From Silvimonas sp. JCM 19000 (lineage in GTDB: Bacteria > Pseudomonadota > Gammaproteobacteria > Burkholderiales > Chitinibacteraceae), in assembly GCA_001313065.1 (NCBI GenBank), contig BBFD01000072.1, positions 1 through 14,981 of the forward strand: a DNA stretch of 14,981 bases, written 5' to 3'. The position numbers and the translations under genes were made by a program. A model generated the notes under the pieces. The model was not told the DNA's origin, searched no databases, and was given only the letters and a program-made list of their open reading frames with translations. How positions within the stretch are numbered: the first letter of the stretch is position 1; every line of letters begins with the position of its first letter. Shown piece by piece: positions 1 to 7,670 of this stretch.

Positions 1-86
1 CAATGATTGCGCGCATGAATAAATTCAATTTGCCGGTGCCATCAGCTATACCACCCAAGACCCCTCACTCGCGGCCACGCAAAATC

Positions 87-1727
87 ATGTACAAAAAAAA
101 TCTGTTCTGCTTGCTGCTGGCGCTGCTGCTAACGCCCGCCGTATTCGCTACGCCCACGCCCACCGCCGCATCTGGCCCGGCCGCCGCAACGCTGCGCTTT
201 GCCAATCGTGACATCGTCACTTTTCGGGCCAGCCTGGGCGGGGTGACGCCACAGTTACGGGTATCGCGCACCGAGGCCAGTCTGGATGCCTTGCCCGAAC
301 GCGCGCTCGACGCGCCGCTGACGCGGCTGCAACTGAGCATGAACAACGCACCGGTCACCGTATTCCAGTTGGGCGATCGTTTGTTGTTCTGGCTGGTGCC
401 CGCTGATCAGGACCCGGCCTCAACGCAAACGTATGCTCAGCTGATCGACCGGACCGATGCCAATCTCCGCGCGGCACTCACGGCCAAGGCGCAGGGCCTG
501 CATTGGCCCAATCTGTTGCATGGGCTGATCGCCAGCGCCATCGCGACGGCCTTGCTGGTGCTGGCCAGCTGGGCGCTCAGCCAGTTACGTCGACGCTTGT
601 TGCGCTTGATGGCGCGGATGCGTGACGAGCATGTGGCGCTCGCCGGCTTTGACTGGATGGAGATGGTGCAGCAGTGGGCGGTGCGCTTGATCCAGACCGT
701 TGCGGTGCTGGCCTGGTTGGCGCTGGCGTGGGCGTGGTTGTTATATGTGCTGGAGCAATTCAGCTTTACCCAGCCGCTGGGCGATCGCATGGGCGAGTTG
801 CTCGCCAGCCTGGCCGCACGCTTTGCCCAGGCGTTTATCGATGCGATTCCGGGCGTGATTACCGTGGTGGTGATCTTGCTGATTACGCGGGCGCTCAATG
901 CGCTGGTGATCCGGGTATTTACCTCGGTGCAACAAGGCCATATGGAAATTCCCGGTCTGCACCCGGAAACCGCAGCGGCCACGCGGCGCATGGTCAGTGT
1001 GTTGGTGTGGGCCTTAGGTCTGACGTTTGCCTATCCGTATATTCCCGGCTCGCAGAGCGATGTGTTCAAGGGGCTGTCGGTGTTGTTTGGATTCATGATC
1101 ACCTTGGGCTCGGCCGGGGTGGTCAATCAGCTTATGAGCGGCATGGTGCTGGTGTATTCGCGAGCGCTGCGGCGCGGCGATCTGGTGGCCATCGGCGAAA
1201 CCACTGGCGTGGTCACCGAATTAAGCACGCTGTCGGTCAAGCTGCTGACACGGCGCATGGAGGAAATTACCATTCCCAACGCCGTGGTGGTGGGCAACAC
1301 CATCTATAACTACACCCGCCAGGCCGGGCCGGCGGGGTCGTTGGTCTCCACCACAGTGACCATCGGCTACGACACGCCCTGGCGTCAGGTGCATGCCATG
1401 TTGATCGCTGCCGCAGTGCGTACGCCGGGGCTGGCGCAAGAGCCCGTGCCTTATGTATTGCAACGGGCGCTCTCGGATTTCTATGTGGAATATCAGTTGT
1501 TCGCGCATATGCCAAATCCGCTGGAACGGGCCACGGTGTTATCGGTGCTGCATGGCGAAATCCAGGATGAATTCAATCGCAATGGCGTGCAGATCATGTC
1601 GCCGCATTTCGAAGAGCAGCCGGAAAGCGCGGTGCTGGTGCCGCCTGCCGCGTGGTATACGCCACCCGCGCAGCCGCCTGTGGCTGAGTCGAGGCCGGTG
1701 GAGCCCGGCAAAGTGTTGCAAAACTGA
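87..1727 (+). CDS. MscS-family mechanosensitive ion channel with N-terminal periplasmic region
   Basis: Inner-membrane channel that should open under membrane tension and release solutes during osmotic downshock. From the ATG at 87 it is 546 residues: a signal peptide (MYKKNLFCLLLALLLTPAVFA), a periplasmic part to about residue 140, then several hydrophobic helices. The MscS core follows: a Gly/Ala-rich pore helix (GSAGVVNQLMSGM, from about residue 341) and the beta domain (RRGDLVAIGETTGVVTELS, then EITIPNAVVVGNTIYNY). It is longer than the minimal E. coli MscS because of the N-terminal region and extra helices. In-frame ATGs at 3 and 15 would add 28 or 24 residues before the signal peptide. 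I prefer 87 because the signal peptide begins there, although no clear ribosome binding site precedes it. The A8 run at 93-100 lies in codons 3-5 and may be over-long, as elsewhere in the window. Family is clear; the start is moderately sure. Confidence 0.9.
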   Translation: MYKKNLFCLLLALLLTPAVFATPTPTAASGPAAATLRFANRDIVTFRASLGGVTPQLRVSRTEASLDALPERALDAPLTRLQLSMNNAPVTVFQLGDRLLFWLVPADQDPASTQTYAQLIDRTDANLRAALTAKAQGLHWPNLLHGLIASAIATALLVLASWALSQLRRRLLRLMARMRDEHVALAGFDWMEMVQQWAVRLIQTVAVLAWLALAWAWLLYVLEQFSFTQPLGDRMGELLASLAARFAQAFIDAIPGVITVVVILLITRALNALVIRVFTSVQQGHMEIPGLHPETAAATRRMVSVLVWALGLTFAYPYIPGSQSDVFKGLSVLFGFMITLGSAGVVNQLMSGMVLVYSRALRRGDLVAIGETTGVVTELSTLSVKLLTRRMEEITIPNAVVVGNTIYNYTRQAGPAGSLVSTTVTIGYDTPWRQVHAMLIAAAVRTPGLAQEPVPYVLQRALSDFYVEYQLFAHMPNPLERATVLSVLHGEIQDEFNRNGVQIMSPHFEEQPESAVLVPPAAWYTPPAQPPVAESRPVEPGKVLQN

Positions 1728-1784
1728 CCGACGGTGCGGACCGCAGAACGGCTGGGCGTGAATTTTCACGACGACCCGTCTAAC

Positions 1785-1814
1785 GTTACAGCATCGGTCA
1801 GGGCAATTTATAAA
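1785..1814 (+). promoter_or_regulatory. Candidate sigma70 promoter of the outer-membrane transporter gene
   Basis: A -35-like GTTACA (1785-1790, 4 of 6 consensus bases) and a -10-like TATAAA (1809-1814, 5 of 6) are separated by 18 bases. It lies about 100 bases before the ATG at 1914. It was found by eye only; the adjacent palindrome at 1815-1827 makes it more interesting. Confidence 0.4.
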
Positions 1815-1827
1815 GCGTTTTAAACGC
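1815..1827. promoter_or_regulatory. Perfect 13-base palindrome, candidate operator
   Basis: GCGTTT-T-AAACGC is a perfect inverted repeat (6-base arms, 1-base centre) directly after the TATAAA at 1809-1814. It would overlap the transcription start of the candidate promoter, a usual place for a repressor operator. The regulator is unknown and none is encoded nearby. Confidence 0.35.
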
Positions 1828-1913
1828 AGCCTGATCCCACTAAAAAACCAAAGTAGCAACACACGGCCTGCCTGCCATTTTTTTTGAGGCTGGCGCACGT
1901 CGGGAGAACGGGC

Positions 1914-2717
1914 ATGGCAGATGGGACGACAGCGCGATACAGACGGCCACGCTGGCTGGCGGCTGCGCTGAGCCTGTGTCTGTGCAGCGCGTGGGCGAGC
2001 GCGGATGAGGTCGATGACGTCGGCCTGGCCCTGCTGCGACCGCCGCAACAAACCGTCGGCGCGCGCTTGATGCAAAGCGCGCTGGCGCACCACTGGGGTG
2101 TGCCGCAGGACGATGCGCTGGTGCCGCTCAATCGCGACTGGACCATGTTGTCGCACACCACGCTGTCTGGTGCACAGACCGATTTGCTGCCGGGTAGCAA
2201 TCCTTATGGCGGCGGCGAGACCGTACACAATGTGTGGCTGGCACCCAATGCCGTCGCTAACGACGGTGGCTTGATGCTGGCGGGCGGCACCGCTTATCTA
2301 AGTAGTGACCCGGCCACGCGTCCGCCGGGGGCGGATCGTTGGGGCACCGGGCCTTCCGGTGTGTTGATGATGCAAGCCAGCCAGTGGCAGTGGGGCGTGC
2401 AAGCCAGCCATATCTGGTCTTATGCCACGCCCGGCGTGCCAGGCAATCTGCGCAACAGCAATAGCGTGTCGGCCATGCAGCCATTTCTGGCGTATACCCA
2501 GAAGTCCGGGCTGACCTGGTCGGTAGGCTCGGACAGCAGCTATGACTGGACCGCGCGCAACTGGAGCGTGCCGGTCAGTGCTGGGGTCAGCAAGCCGTTC
2601 AGCTTTGGCCAGCAAAAGGGCAGTGTGGGGCTGGAGGGCAAGTACTGGATGGCCAGGCCGGATTCGGCGCCGGGCTGGGGTGTGCGGCTGACTGCTTCGA
2701 TGTTGTTTCCCGATTAG
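1914..2717 (+). CDS. Outer-membrane beta-barrel protein, 'transporter' / phenol MetA-pathway-like family
   Basis: Predicted outer-membrane beta-barrel of 267 residues; substrate unknown. The ATG at 1914 is preceded by a purine-rich GGGAGAA (1902-1908). A TTG at 1884 would add 10 residues but has no such site. A basic N-terminus (RYRRPRW) and a hydrophobic stretch ending AWASA form a signal peptide. The C-terminal two thirds match the pattern of the family often annotated 'transporter' or 'neuromedin U' (Pfam MetA-pathway of phenol degradation): PLNRDWTMLSHTTL, then DRWGTGPSGVLMM, QWGVQASHIWSYA, QPFLAYT, SSYDWTARNWSVPVSAGVSK, and a final GWGVRLTASMLFP with an aromatic near the C-terminus. The N-terminal barrel region is short and less typical. 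The gene appears to be a single transcription unit; I see no terminator right after it. The family name does not prove a role in phenol breakdown. Confidence 0.7.
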   Translation: MADGTTARYRRPRWLAAALSLCLCSAWASADEVDDVGLALLRPPQQTVGARLMQSALAHHWGVPQDDALVPLNRDWTMLSHTTLSGAQTDLLPGSNPYGGGETVHNVWLAPNAVANDGGLMLAGGTAYLSSDPATRPPGADRWGTGPSGVLMMQASQWQWGVQASHIWSYATPGVPGNLRNSNSVSAMQPFLAYTQKSGLTWSVGSDSSYDWTARNWSVPVSAGVSKPFSFGQQKGSVGLEGKYWMARPDSAPGWGVRLTASMLFPD

Positions 2718-3071
2718 GCCTGCCTGCCACGGCTTTGCCTGTGCTAAACGGCCCATGCTGTTGCGATACCACCTGGCGTGCGCCAGCCCGGTTGTCTATA
2801 TCTGATACCGCGTTCCCGCAAAACTGAAAGCAGCGTGCACTCATGTCTTGGGCCCCCGAATGATTTTGGCCACTTGTGCCATAGCCGGGCCGACCCGATT
2901 GAGCAAGACTACGCCGGGCCTGGGGACTGCGCTGATTGTATGACGGCGGCATGCCGTTGAAATCAGCGTCAGCCATGCCTCACAGACTGTGCGTGCGTGT
3001 ACGTGGCGCACCGACAGAATGCGTTTTCTCACTGTGTTACAAATCCAACCATCCCTGAGGGAGTCTTCCGC
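2718..3071. other. Intergenic region, no gene seen
   Basis: Between the barrel gene and the surface-antigen gene. It holds a small perfect hairpin (CTGGCG-TG-CGCCAG, about 2773-2786) without a T-tract, so it is not a convincing terminator. No coding frame has family resemblance. The end of the region carries the ribosome binding site AGGGAG (3058-3063) for the next gene. I found no convincing promoter by eye, although one should be present. Confidence 0.5.
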
Positions 3072-3491
3072 ATGCGTTGTATCACCGCTTGCATGGCCGT
3101 ATTGATTGCCGCCGCGCCTTTCGTCATTGCCCCCACGGTGCAGGCCGCCGGTTTGGGTTTTATGAGCAATACCCCGCTGACGCGTTTAAGCACGGCGGAC
3201 CAGAAAAGCCTGAACGACAGCGTGATGGCTGCGCTGAATGAAGCCAAAGACGGCGAGCACCGCACGTGGAGCAGCGCCGACGCGGATACCAACAGCAAAC
3301 GCGGCACCACGGTCGACCTGGTGCCCACCCGCAGTTACCAGCATGGTGGGCGCGACTGTCGGAATATTCAGCTCTCGTTTACCAGCAAGGTTCAGAACGA
3401 CCGCATGACGCCGGCATATTGCAAGCTCGATGACGGCACATGGAAATTGCTGGCTCCCAGCAAGCCAAAAAAGCAAGGCCAGCCCCGCTAA
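3072..3491 (+). CDS. Small secreted surface-antigen-like protein (17 kDa antigen / RT0821-Lpp0805 type)
   Basis: A 139-residue exported protein of unknown function. The ATG at 3072 has AGGGAG eight bases upstream. A signal peptide (MRCITACMAVLIAAAPFVIAPTVQA) follows, which decides the start over longer in-frame options upstream. The mature part has the layout of the surface-antigen domain related to the rickettsial 17 kDa antigen: LNDSVMAALNEAKDGEHRTWSS, a central VDLVPTRSYQHGGRDCRNIQLSF, and a closing AYCKLDDGTWKLL. The two cysteines in DCR and YCK are typical of the family and probably form a disulfide. There is no lipobox after the signal, so it is probably soluble in the periplasm or surface-exposed. 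The last residues (KPKKQGQPR) are encoded across an A6 run (3467-3472); if that run were one base shorter the C-terminal tail would differ. Fairly confident of the family; the role is unknown. Confidence 0.72.
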   Translation: MRCITACMAVLIAAAPFVIAPTVQAAGLGFMSNTPLTRLSTADQKSLNDSVMAALNEAKDGEHRTWSSADADTNSKRGTTVDLVPTRSYQHGGRDCRNIQLSFTSKVQNDRMTPAYCKLDDGTWKLLAPSKPKKQGQPR

Positions 3492-3605
3492 CCCGGCTTG
3501 AAGCGGGCAAAAGTTGTCTGATACAAATCTTTTTTTGGGGTGAACAACCCGAAAGCTTGGTTGCATCAGCGGTAACATACTGACAACTTTGCCGACAAAG
3601 CTGAC

Positions 3606-3634
3606 AAAACCCAGGAGCCTCCTGGGTTTTTTTT
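3606..3634 (+). terminator. Strong intrinsic terminator
   Basis: A 10-base stem (AAAACCCAGG / CCTGGGTTTT) with the loop AGCCT, ending in a T8 run (3627-3634). It lies 115 bases after the surface-antigen stop and ends that transcription unit. Confidence 0.88.
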
Positions 3635-4187
3635 ACGCCCTGACCATCCGGTCGAGCTGTACATCGATACCTGACGACACCCACTGCACGCCGATTTTGC
3701 AAAATTTTCAGATAAATCCTGTTGTTTCAGGGGCTTGTATCGACGGTGACTTTTATAAAAACCGACCGTTCATCCCCAAATAGTCGGCTTTCAGGCTACC
3801 AGGTACCACCCTGGGGAGGCTCGGTTCACTTACGAGCAAAAGCCCAGCTTTGCTGTCAATTCTTATTTTTTTGTGTAATCTGTGAATTTGACCACAATAT
3901 TTGTAAGATAAGGTCAACGTGAATTTTTTTTACCAATAAAAAACAGGGGCTTGTGCTGCATATTTTCGAGGTCAGTAGGTCGTATTTTTTTACAACAAAA
4001 GCAAGAATAGGTAATTGCAGTAGAGAAATTGCGTAAGTGCAGCGTCATCGCTTTGGTCCGTTTTCCAGCGCCGGTTATCCATCAGCTATTCCTGAAATAC
4101 TGATGCTTCAGGCTAAATACGGTCCATCGCGGCACCGGCCACAAGGCCCCAAGCGAAAGACGCCGCCCCACGCAATGGAGTTACACA
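3635..4187. other. AT-rich leader region before the first DUF1800 gene
   Basis: About 550 bases without a supportable gene. The part from about 3840 to 4020 is visibly AT-rich with T7-T8 runs (3866-3872, 3924-3931, 3985-3991), unlike the flanking genes. It contains the element AGGTCA...ATTTTTTT(T)AC twice (3911-3933 and 3969-3993), and a TTGACC (3888-3893) that is inverted relative to GGTCAA (3912-3917). Further on is an inverted repeat CCTGAA-N10-TTCAGG (4091-4112). It probably carries the promoter and control sites for the first DUF1800-DUF1501 unit; I could not place the promoter with confidence. GGAG at 4177-4180 is a good ribosome binding site for the ATG at 4188. Confidence 0.5.
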
Positions 4188-5946
4188 ATGGATTTTCAAT
4201 TTGAAGTTTTGCGCGGTAAAAAAACGCCCTTCGCAGCGCCGCTGTAATGACCCTGACCGCCGCTCTGGCCGCCTGTGGCGGTGGTAGCAGCGATATCACT
4301 GGTACTCAGGATACGAGCCTGAAACTCCAGTCCAATCAAGACACCACGACCACCACTACGGTGACGCGTGCTGATGCACAACGTCTGCTGGAACAAGCCG
4401 CTTTCGGTCCGACCGAATCGGATATCGCAGATGTGCAACGCCTGGGTATCAAGGCTGGATCAAGGCTCAGATGGCCATCCCGCTACCGGCTACCACGGTT
4501 ACTACTGGGTTGACCCGTTCCGCGGCGCCAGCTGCACCAACGAAGCCAACGTCGTCAAGTACGAAACCGATGCGCTCAAGATCAAATATTGCAGCCGCGA
4601 TATTTTTTTTGCGCCCAACGCCGTACAACGTACTTTCTTTACCAACGCCCTGAGCGGTAAAGATCAACTGCGTCAGCGCGTGGCTTTTGCACTGTCGCAA
4701 ATTCTGGTGACCTCCGGTTATGAAGGCTACGCCCAGGCCGATTACCAGAACCTGCTGTTGAACCATGCGTTCGACACTTATAAAAAAACCTGATGACGGT
4801 GGTGACCCTGCACCCGACCATGGGTGACTGGCTGGACATGGTGAACAACGCCAAGCCCAACGCCGCCAAAGGCACTCAGGCCAACGAAAACTACGCTCGC
4901 GAATTTTTGCAGCTGTTTACCATGGGTACCAATCAGCTGAACGCCGATGGCACCTACAAGCTGGATGCCAAAGGCAAGCCGGTGGCTAACTACACCCAGG
5001 CGCAAGTTACTGCGCTGGCGCGTACCTTTACCGGCTGGACCTACCCGGCAGTTCCGGGTGGCAAAGTGGTGTGGAACGGCAACTCGGTGAACCACTCAGG
5101 CCAGATGGTTGCTATGGACGCCTACCACGACACCGATGCCAAGACCATTGTGGTGGCACCGTGATTCCGGCAGGGGGCACCGCGACCAGCGATCTGAATG
5201 CAGCCATCACCGCCGTAACCAACAATGCCAGCGTGGGCCCGTTTATCAGCAAGCAGCTGATCCAGAAACTGGTGACCAGCAACCCGTCGCCGGCTTATGT
5301 GGCACGTGTTTCGGCCGTGTGGGGCAATAACGGTGCCGGTGTGCGCGGTGATCTGTCTGCAGTCGTGACCGCCATCCTGACCGATCCGGAAGCACGCGGT
5401 GACAGCAAGACCAGCGCTACTTACGGCAAGCTGCGCGAACCGGCGGTGTACATGCTGCAACTGCTGCGCACGCTGGGCGGTACTACCGATGGCATGGGCC
5501 CCAACTACTGGAGCACGGTGCAAGGTGAATCGGTTTACATGTCGCCTTCGGTGTTCAACTTCTACTCGCCGTCGTATGTAGCACCGGGTACCACGCTGAA
5601 CGGCCCTGAATTTGGCTTGCTTAACACCGCCAGCCAGATCAACCGCTCCAACTTTGCTGTGCAGATGTTCTTCCTGGGTGGTGCGGCCGCTGACAAGTCG
5701 GTGACCAACTCGATCGGGACGCATATCGATGTCAGCAAGTTCGGCGCCCTGACTGACCGTGCCGCTGCAGTAGAGAAGTTCAACGACATCCTGATGCATG
5801 GCTCGATGACCGCAGGTATGAAGGCCGCCATCATGACCTACCTCAAGAACCTGACTGACGCTCAGATCAAGGCGATGCCCAAGCTGCTTGCTGCCGACAT
5901 CTGCTACCTGATCGCTACGTCGCCGCAGTACGAAATCCAGAAGTAA
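4188..5946 (+). CDS. DUF1800-family lipoprotein, copy 1 (interrupted by frame changes)
   Basis: Predicted envelope lipoprotein of unknown function, paralogous to the gene at 8477. The ATG at 4188 has GGAG seven bases upstream. After correction it would be about 584 residues: a signal peptide ending LTAALAAC (lipobox Cys at about 29, followed by Gly, so not inner-membrane retained), a Thr-rich linker, then the DUF1800 domain from VTRADAQRLLEQAAFG to LIATSPQYEIQK. Family landmarks are DQLRQRVAFALSQ, YAQADYQNLLLN, NENYARE(F)LQLFTMG, GPFISKQLIQKLVTSNPSP, KLREPAVYMLQLLRTLG and SVFNFYSP. As read, the frame breaks at five places: the A7 run 4218-4224, a missing base near 4456, another near 4480, the A7 run 4782-4788, and a missing G near 5155. 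A T8 run at 4603-4610 adds one residue relative to copy 2. Residues between breaks are well conserved, so I think these are mostly sequence errors; a true recent pseudogene is the alternative. It is first in a unit with the DUF1501 gene at 6251. Confidence 0.9.
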
Positions 5947-6004
5947 ATGTGGCGAAGCCAGTGCCCTCCAAAGGCACTGGCCCCCGCCGGAATCCAGAAG
6001 TAAA
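5934..6004. repeat. 14-base direct repeat flanking a hairpin
   Basis: AATCCAGAAGTAAA occurs at 5934-5947, covering the last codons and stop of DUF1800 copy 1, and again exactly at 5991-6004. The 43 bases between them contain the hairpin at 5957-5981. This could be a small insertion with a target duplication, a local duplication, or an assembly artefact. Confidence 0.7.
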
Positions 6005-6250
6005 CCCTTGATTTTTTAATTGGTCGTGCGGTGCTGGAACATTTTGCAAACCAGCCCGCCACGCCCCCGGTTTGCGCCTTACTCGGCAAGCTTACAGCGT
6101 CCCCAGGTATCGACCTGGTTAAGTAAACACTGATACTCAGCCTAATAGCACCAACGCGGCAGAGATCAGCAAGACGCAGTAAATGAGTGAGCCGCCCCCC
6201 TTAAAGACTTTGGCGTCCTGGACGTCGCCCATTTACGAGGTTTGGCAGAT
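5947..6250. other. Structured spacer between DUF1800 and DUF1501 in copy 1
   Basis: No gene seen. The spacer holds three inverted repeats: 5957-5981 (9-base stem GCCAGTGCC, 7-base loop), 6046-6075 (7-base stem GCAAACC, 16-base loop) and 6103-6118 (6-base stem CCAGGT, loop ATCG). None is followed by a T-tract, so they are not classical terminators; they may protect or process the transcript. In copy 2 the same two genes share one base (TAATG) with no spacer. The spacer ends with GAGG (6237-6240), the ribosome binding site of the next gene. Confidence 0.6.
5957..5981 (+). other. Strong hairpin downstream of DUF1800 copy 1
   Basis: A perfect 9-base stem, GCCAGTGCC / GGCACTGGC, with the 7-base loop CTCCAAA. 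It starts 10 bases after the stop codon and is followed by C-rich sequence rather than a T-tract. A role in mRNA stability or partial attenuation is possible; factor-independent termination is unlikely. Confidence 0.6.
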
Positions 6251-7619
6251 ATGAATCGCAGAAAATTCCTGAAAGGCGCTGGTGGTGTTGGCATGGTTGC
6301 CGCAATGAGCCAACTGGGCGCACTCAAAGCCCTGGCTGATACCAGCTCTGATTACAAAGCCCTGGTCTGTGTGTTCCTGTTCGGTGGTAACGACTCGAAC
6401 AACATGATCATCCCTTACGACAGCAGCAGCTACACCAACTACGCCGCCATCCGCGGTGGCCTGGCGCTGGCACAAACCAGCCTGGTGCCGTTGACCAACC
6501 CGACTGCAGGTCTGAATACCACCAAGACCGCTGGCGTGACGCAATTTGCACTGCACCCGGCCTTGTCCCCGCTCAAATCGTTCTGGGATGCTGGCCAACT
6601 GGCTGTTCAGTTCAACATCGGGCCGCTGGCTGCACCGACACCCGTGCCCAGATTCTGGCCGGCACCGCAACCTTGCCGACCAACCTGTTCTCGCATGCTG
6701 ACCAACAGCAACAATGGCAAGCCACGGGCACCGACGCACTGGGTATGGTGCGTGCCGGTTGGGGCGGCCGTGCTGCCGAACACGTTGGCGCCAATCTGAG
6801 CGGTATTTCGCCGGTGATGACGCTGTCGGGTAACGCGATCTACACCCAGGGCGACAGCCTGCGTCCGCTGGCCGTGCCGACTTATGGCAGCGTGTTCTCG
6901 CCGTTGTGGGGCGATGCTTATCTGGCGCAATCCGAAATCGGTCTGCGCAACCTGGCTTCGTCGCAACTGGAACTGGCGCAGGTGTCGATCAAGAACGCAG
7001 CCCTGGCGGCCAGCTCGACCATCAGCCAATCATCAACAACAGCAGCTCGGCCGTGAAAGCCATGTTTGCTGGTCAGACCAGCGAACTGGCAGTGCAGCTG
7101 GCGACGGTGGCCATGCTGATTGAAAGCCGCGCCAAGCTGGCTCAATCGCGTCAGGTGTTCTTTGTGTCGCTGGGTGGTTTTGATACCCACACCAACCAGC
7201 TGGCCACGCAACAAGCGTTGTACGGCGTGTTGGGCAACAGCCTGGCAACCTTTATGAACGCCATGAATTCGCTGGGTCTGGGCAACAACGTCACCGTGGC
7301 CACCATGTCCGACTTTGGCCGTACGCTCAAGTCGAACTCCACCGGCGGTGCTGACCACGCCTGGGGCGGTCACCAGTTCATTCTGGGCGGTGCGGTCAAG
7401 GGCAAGAACTACTACGGTACGTTCCCGACCCACCAACTGGCCGGTCCGACCGACTATGGCGCAGAAGGGCGCTGGGTTCCGACCACGTCGGTTGAGCAAT
7501 ACGCCGCGACCCTCGCCACCTGGCTGGGCGTACCGGCGGCGCAACTGGCCTCGGTGGTGCCTAATCTGTCGACGTTTACTGCGGCAGGCTGGCCGGCTAA
7601 CCTGGGCTTTATGGGTTAA
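6251..7619 (+). CDS. DUF1501-family Tat-exported protein, copy 1 (interrupted by two frame changes)
   Basis: Predicted periplasmic or surface protein of about 456 residues after correction, partner of the DUF1800 gene upstream. DUF1501 is, to my knowledge, grouped with the alkaline-phosphatase/sulfatase-like superfamily, but no substrate is established. The ATG at 6251 (GAGG ten bases upstream) opens NRRKFLKGAGG, a good twin-arginine motif followed by a hydrophobic segment ending ALA; the TTG at 6242 is less likely. Landmarks are VFLFGGNDSNNMIIPYD near residues 38-54, SHADQQQQWQATG, GWGGRAAE, and the C-terminal SDFGRTLKSNSTGGADHAWGG, whose Asp-His pair is a candidate metal or active site. One base is missing near 6639 and one A near 7028 (CAATC where CAAATC is expected). 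Protein similarity to copy 2 continues across both breaks, so a sequence error is likely. A terminator lies 18 bases after the stop. Confidence 0.9.
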
Positions 7620-7636
7620 GTCGCTACGCAATAATG

Positions 7637-7670
7637 AAAACGGCCGTGAGCAATCACGGCCGTTTTTTTT
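7637..7670 (+). terminator. Strong intrinsic terminator after the first DUF1501 gene
   Basis: A 13-base perfect stem (AAAACGGCCGTGA / TCACGGCCGTTTT) with the tetraloop GCAA, ending in a T8 run (7663-7670). It lies 18 bases after the DUF1501 stop, so copy 2 needs its own promoter. Confidence 0.93.

Noticed and set aside
1878..1885. T8 run before the barrel gene as the terminator of the channel gene
   Set aside because: No GC-rich stem precedes it, and it sits just before a ribosome binding site.
437..2228. Long minus-strand open frames at 437-991 and 1539-2228
   Set aside because: They lie opposite clear family genes, have no recognisable domains, and 1539-2228 spans an obvious intergenic gap. 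They are composition effects.
3484..3507. CCCGCT/AGCGGG inverted repeat over the surface-antigen stop as a terminator
   Set aside because: Six-base stem with a 12-base loop and no T-tract directly after; the real terminator is at 3606-3634.
3888..3917. TTGACC at 3888 as a -35 box
   Set aside because: No acceptable -10 sequence lies 16-18 bases downstream; AGGTCA occupies that place.
3722..3922. Small open frames in the leader (3589-3783, 3722-3922)
   Set aside because: They run through a terminator and AT-rich leader, lack ribosome binding sites and have no recognisable protein features.
4188..5946. Copy 1 as a set of separate small genes (4247-4513, 4368-4793, 4793-5164, 5071-5946)
   Set aside because: Each piece aligns in order to one continuous part of the DUF1800 copy 2 protein; they are fragments of one gene.
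4188..7619. Programmed frameshifting or transcriptional slippage rescuing the A7/T8 runs
   Set aside because: Several breaks in the same genes are single missing bases outside slippery runs, which slippage cannot repair, and each copy-1 gene would need several independent rescues. No conserved stimulatory structure was seen.
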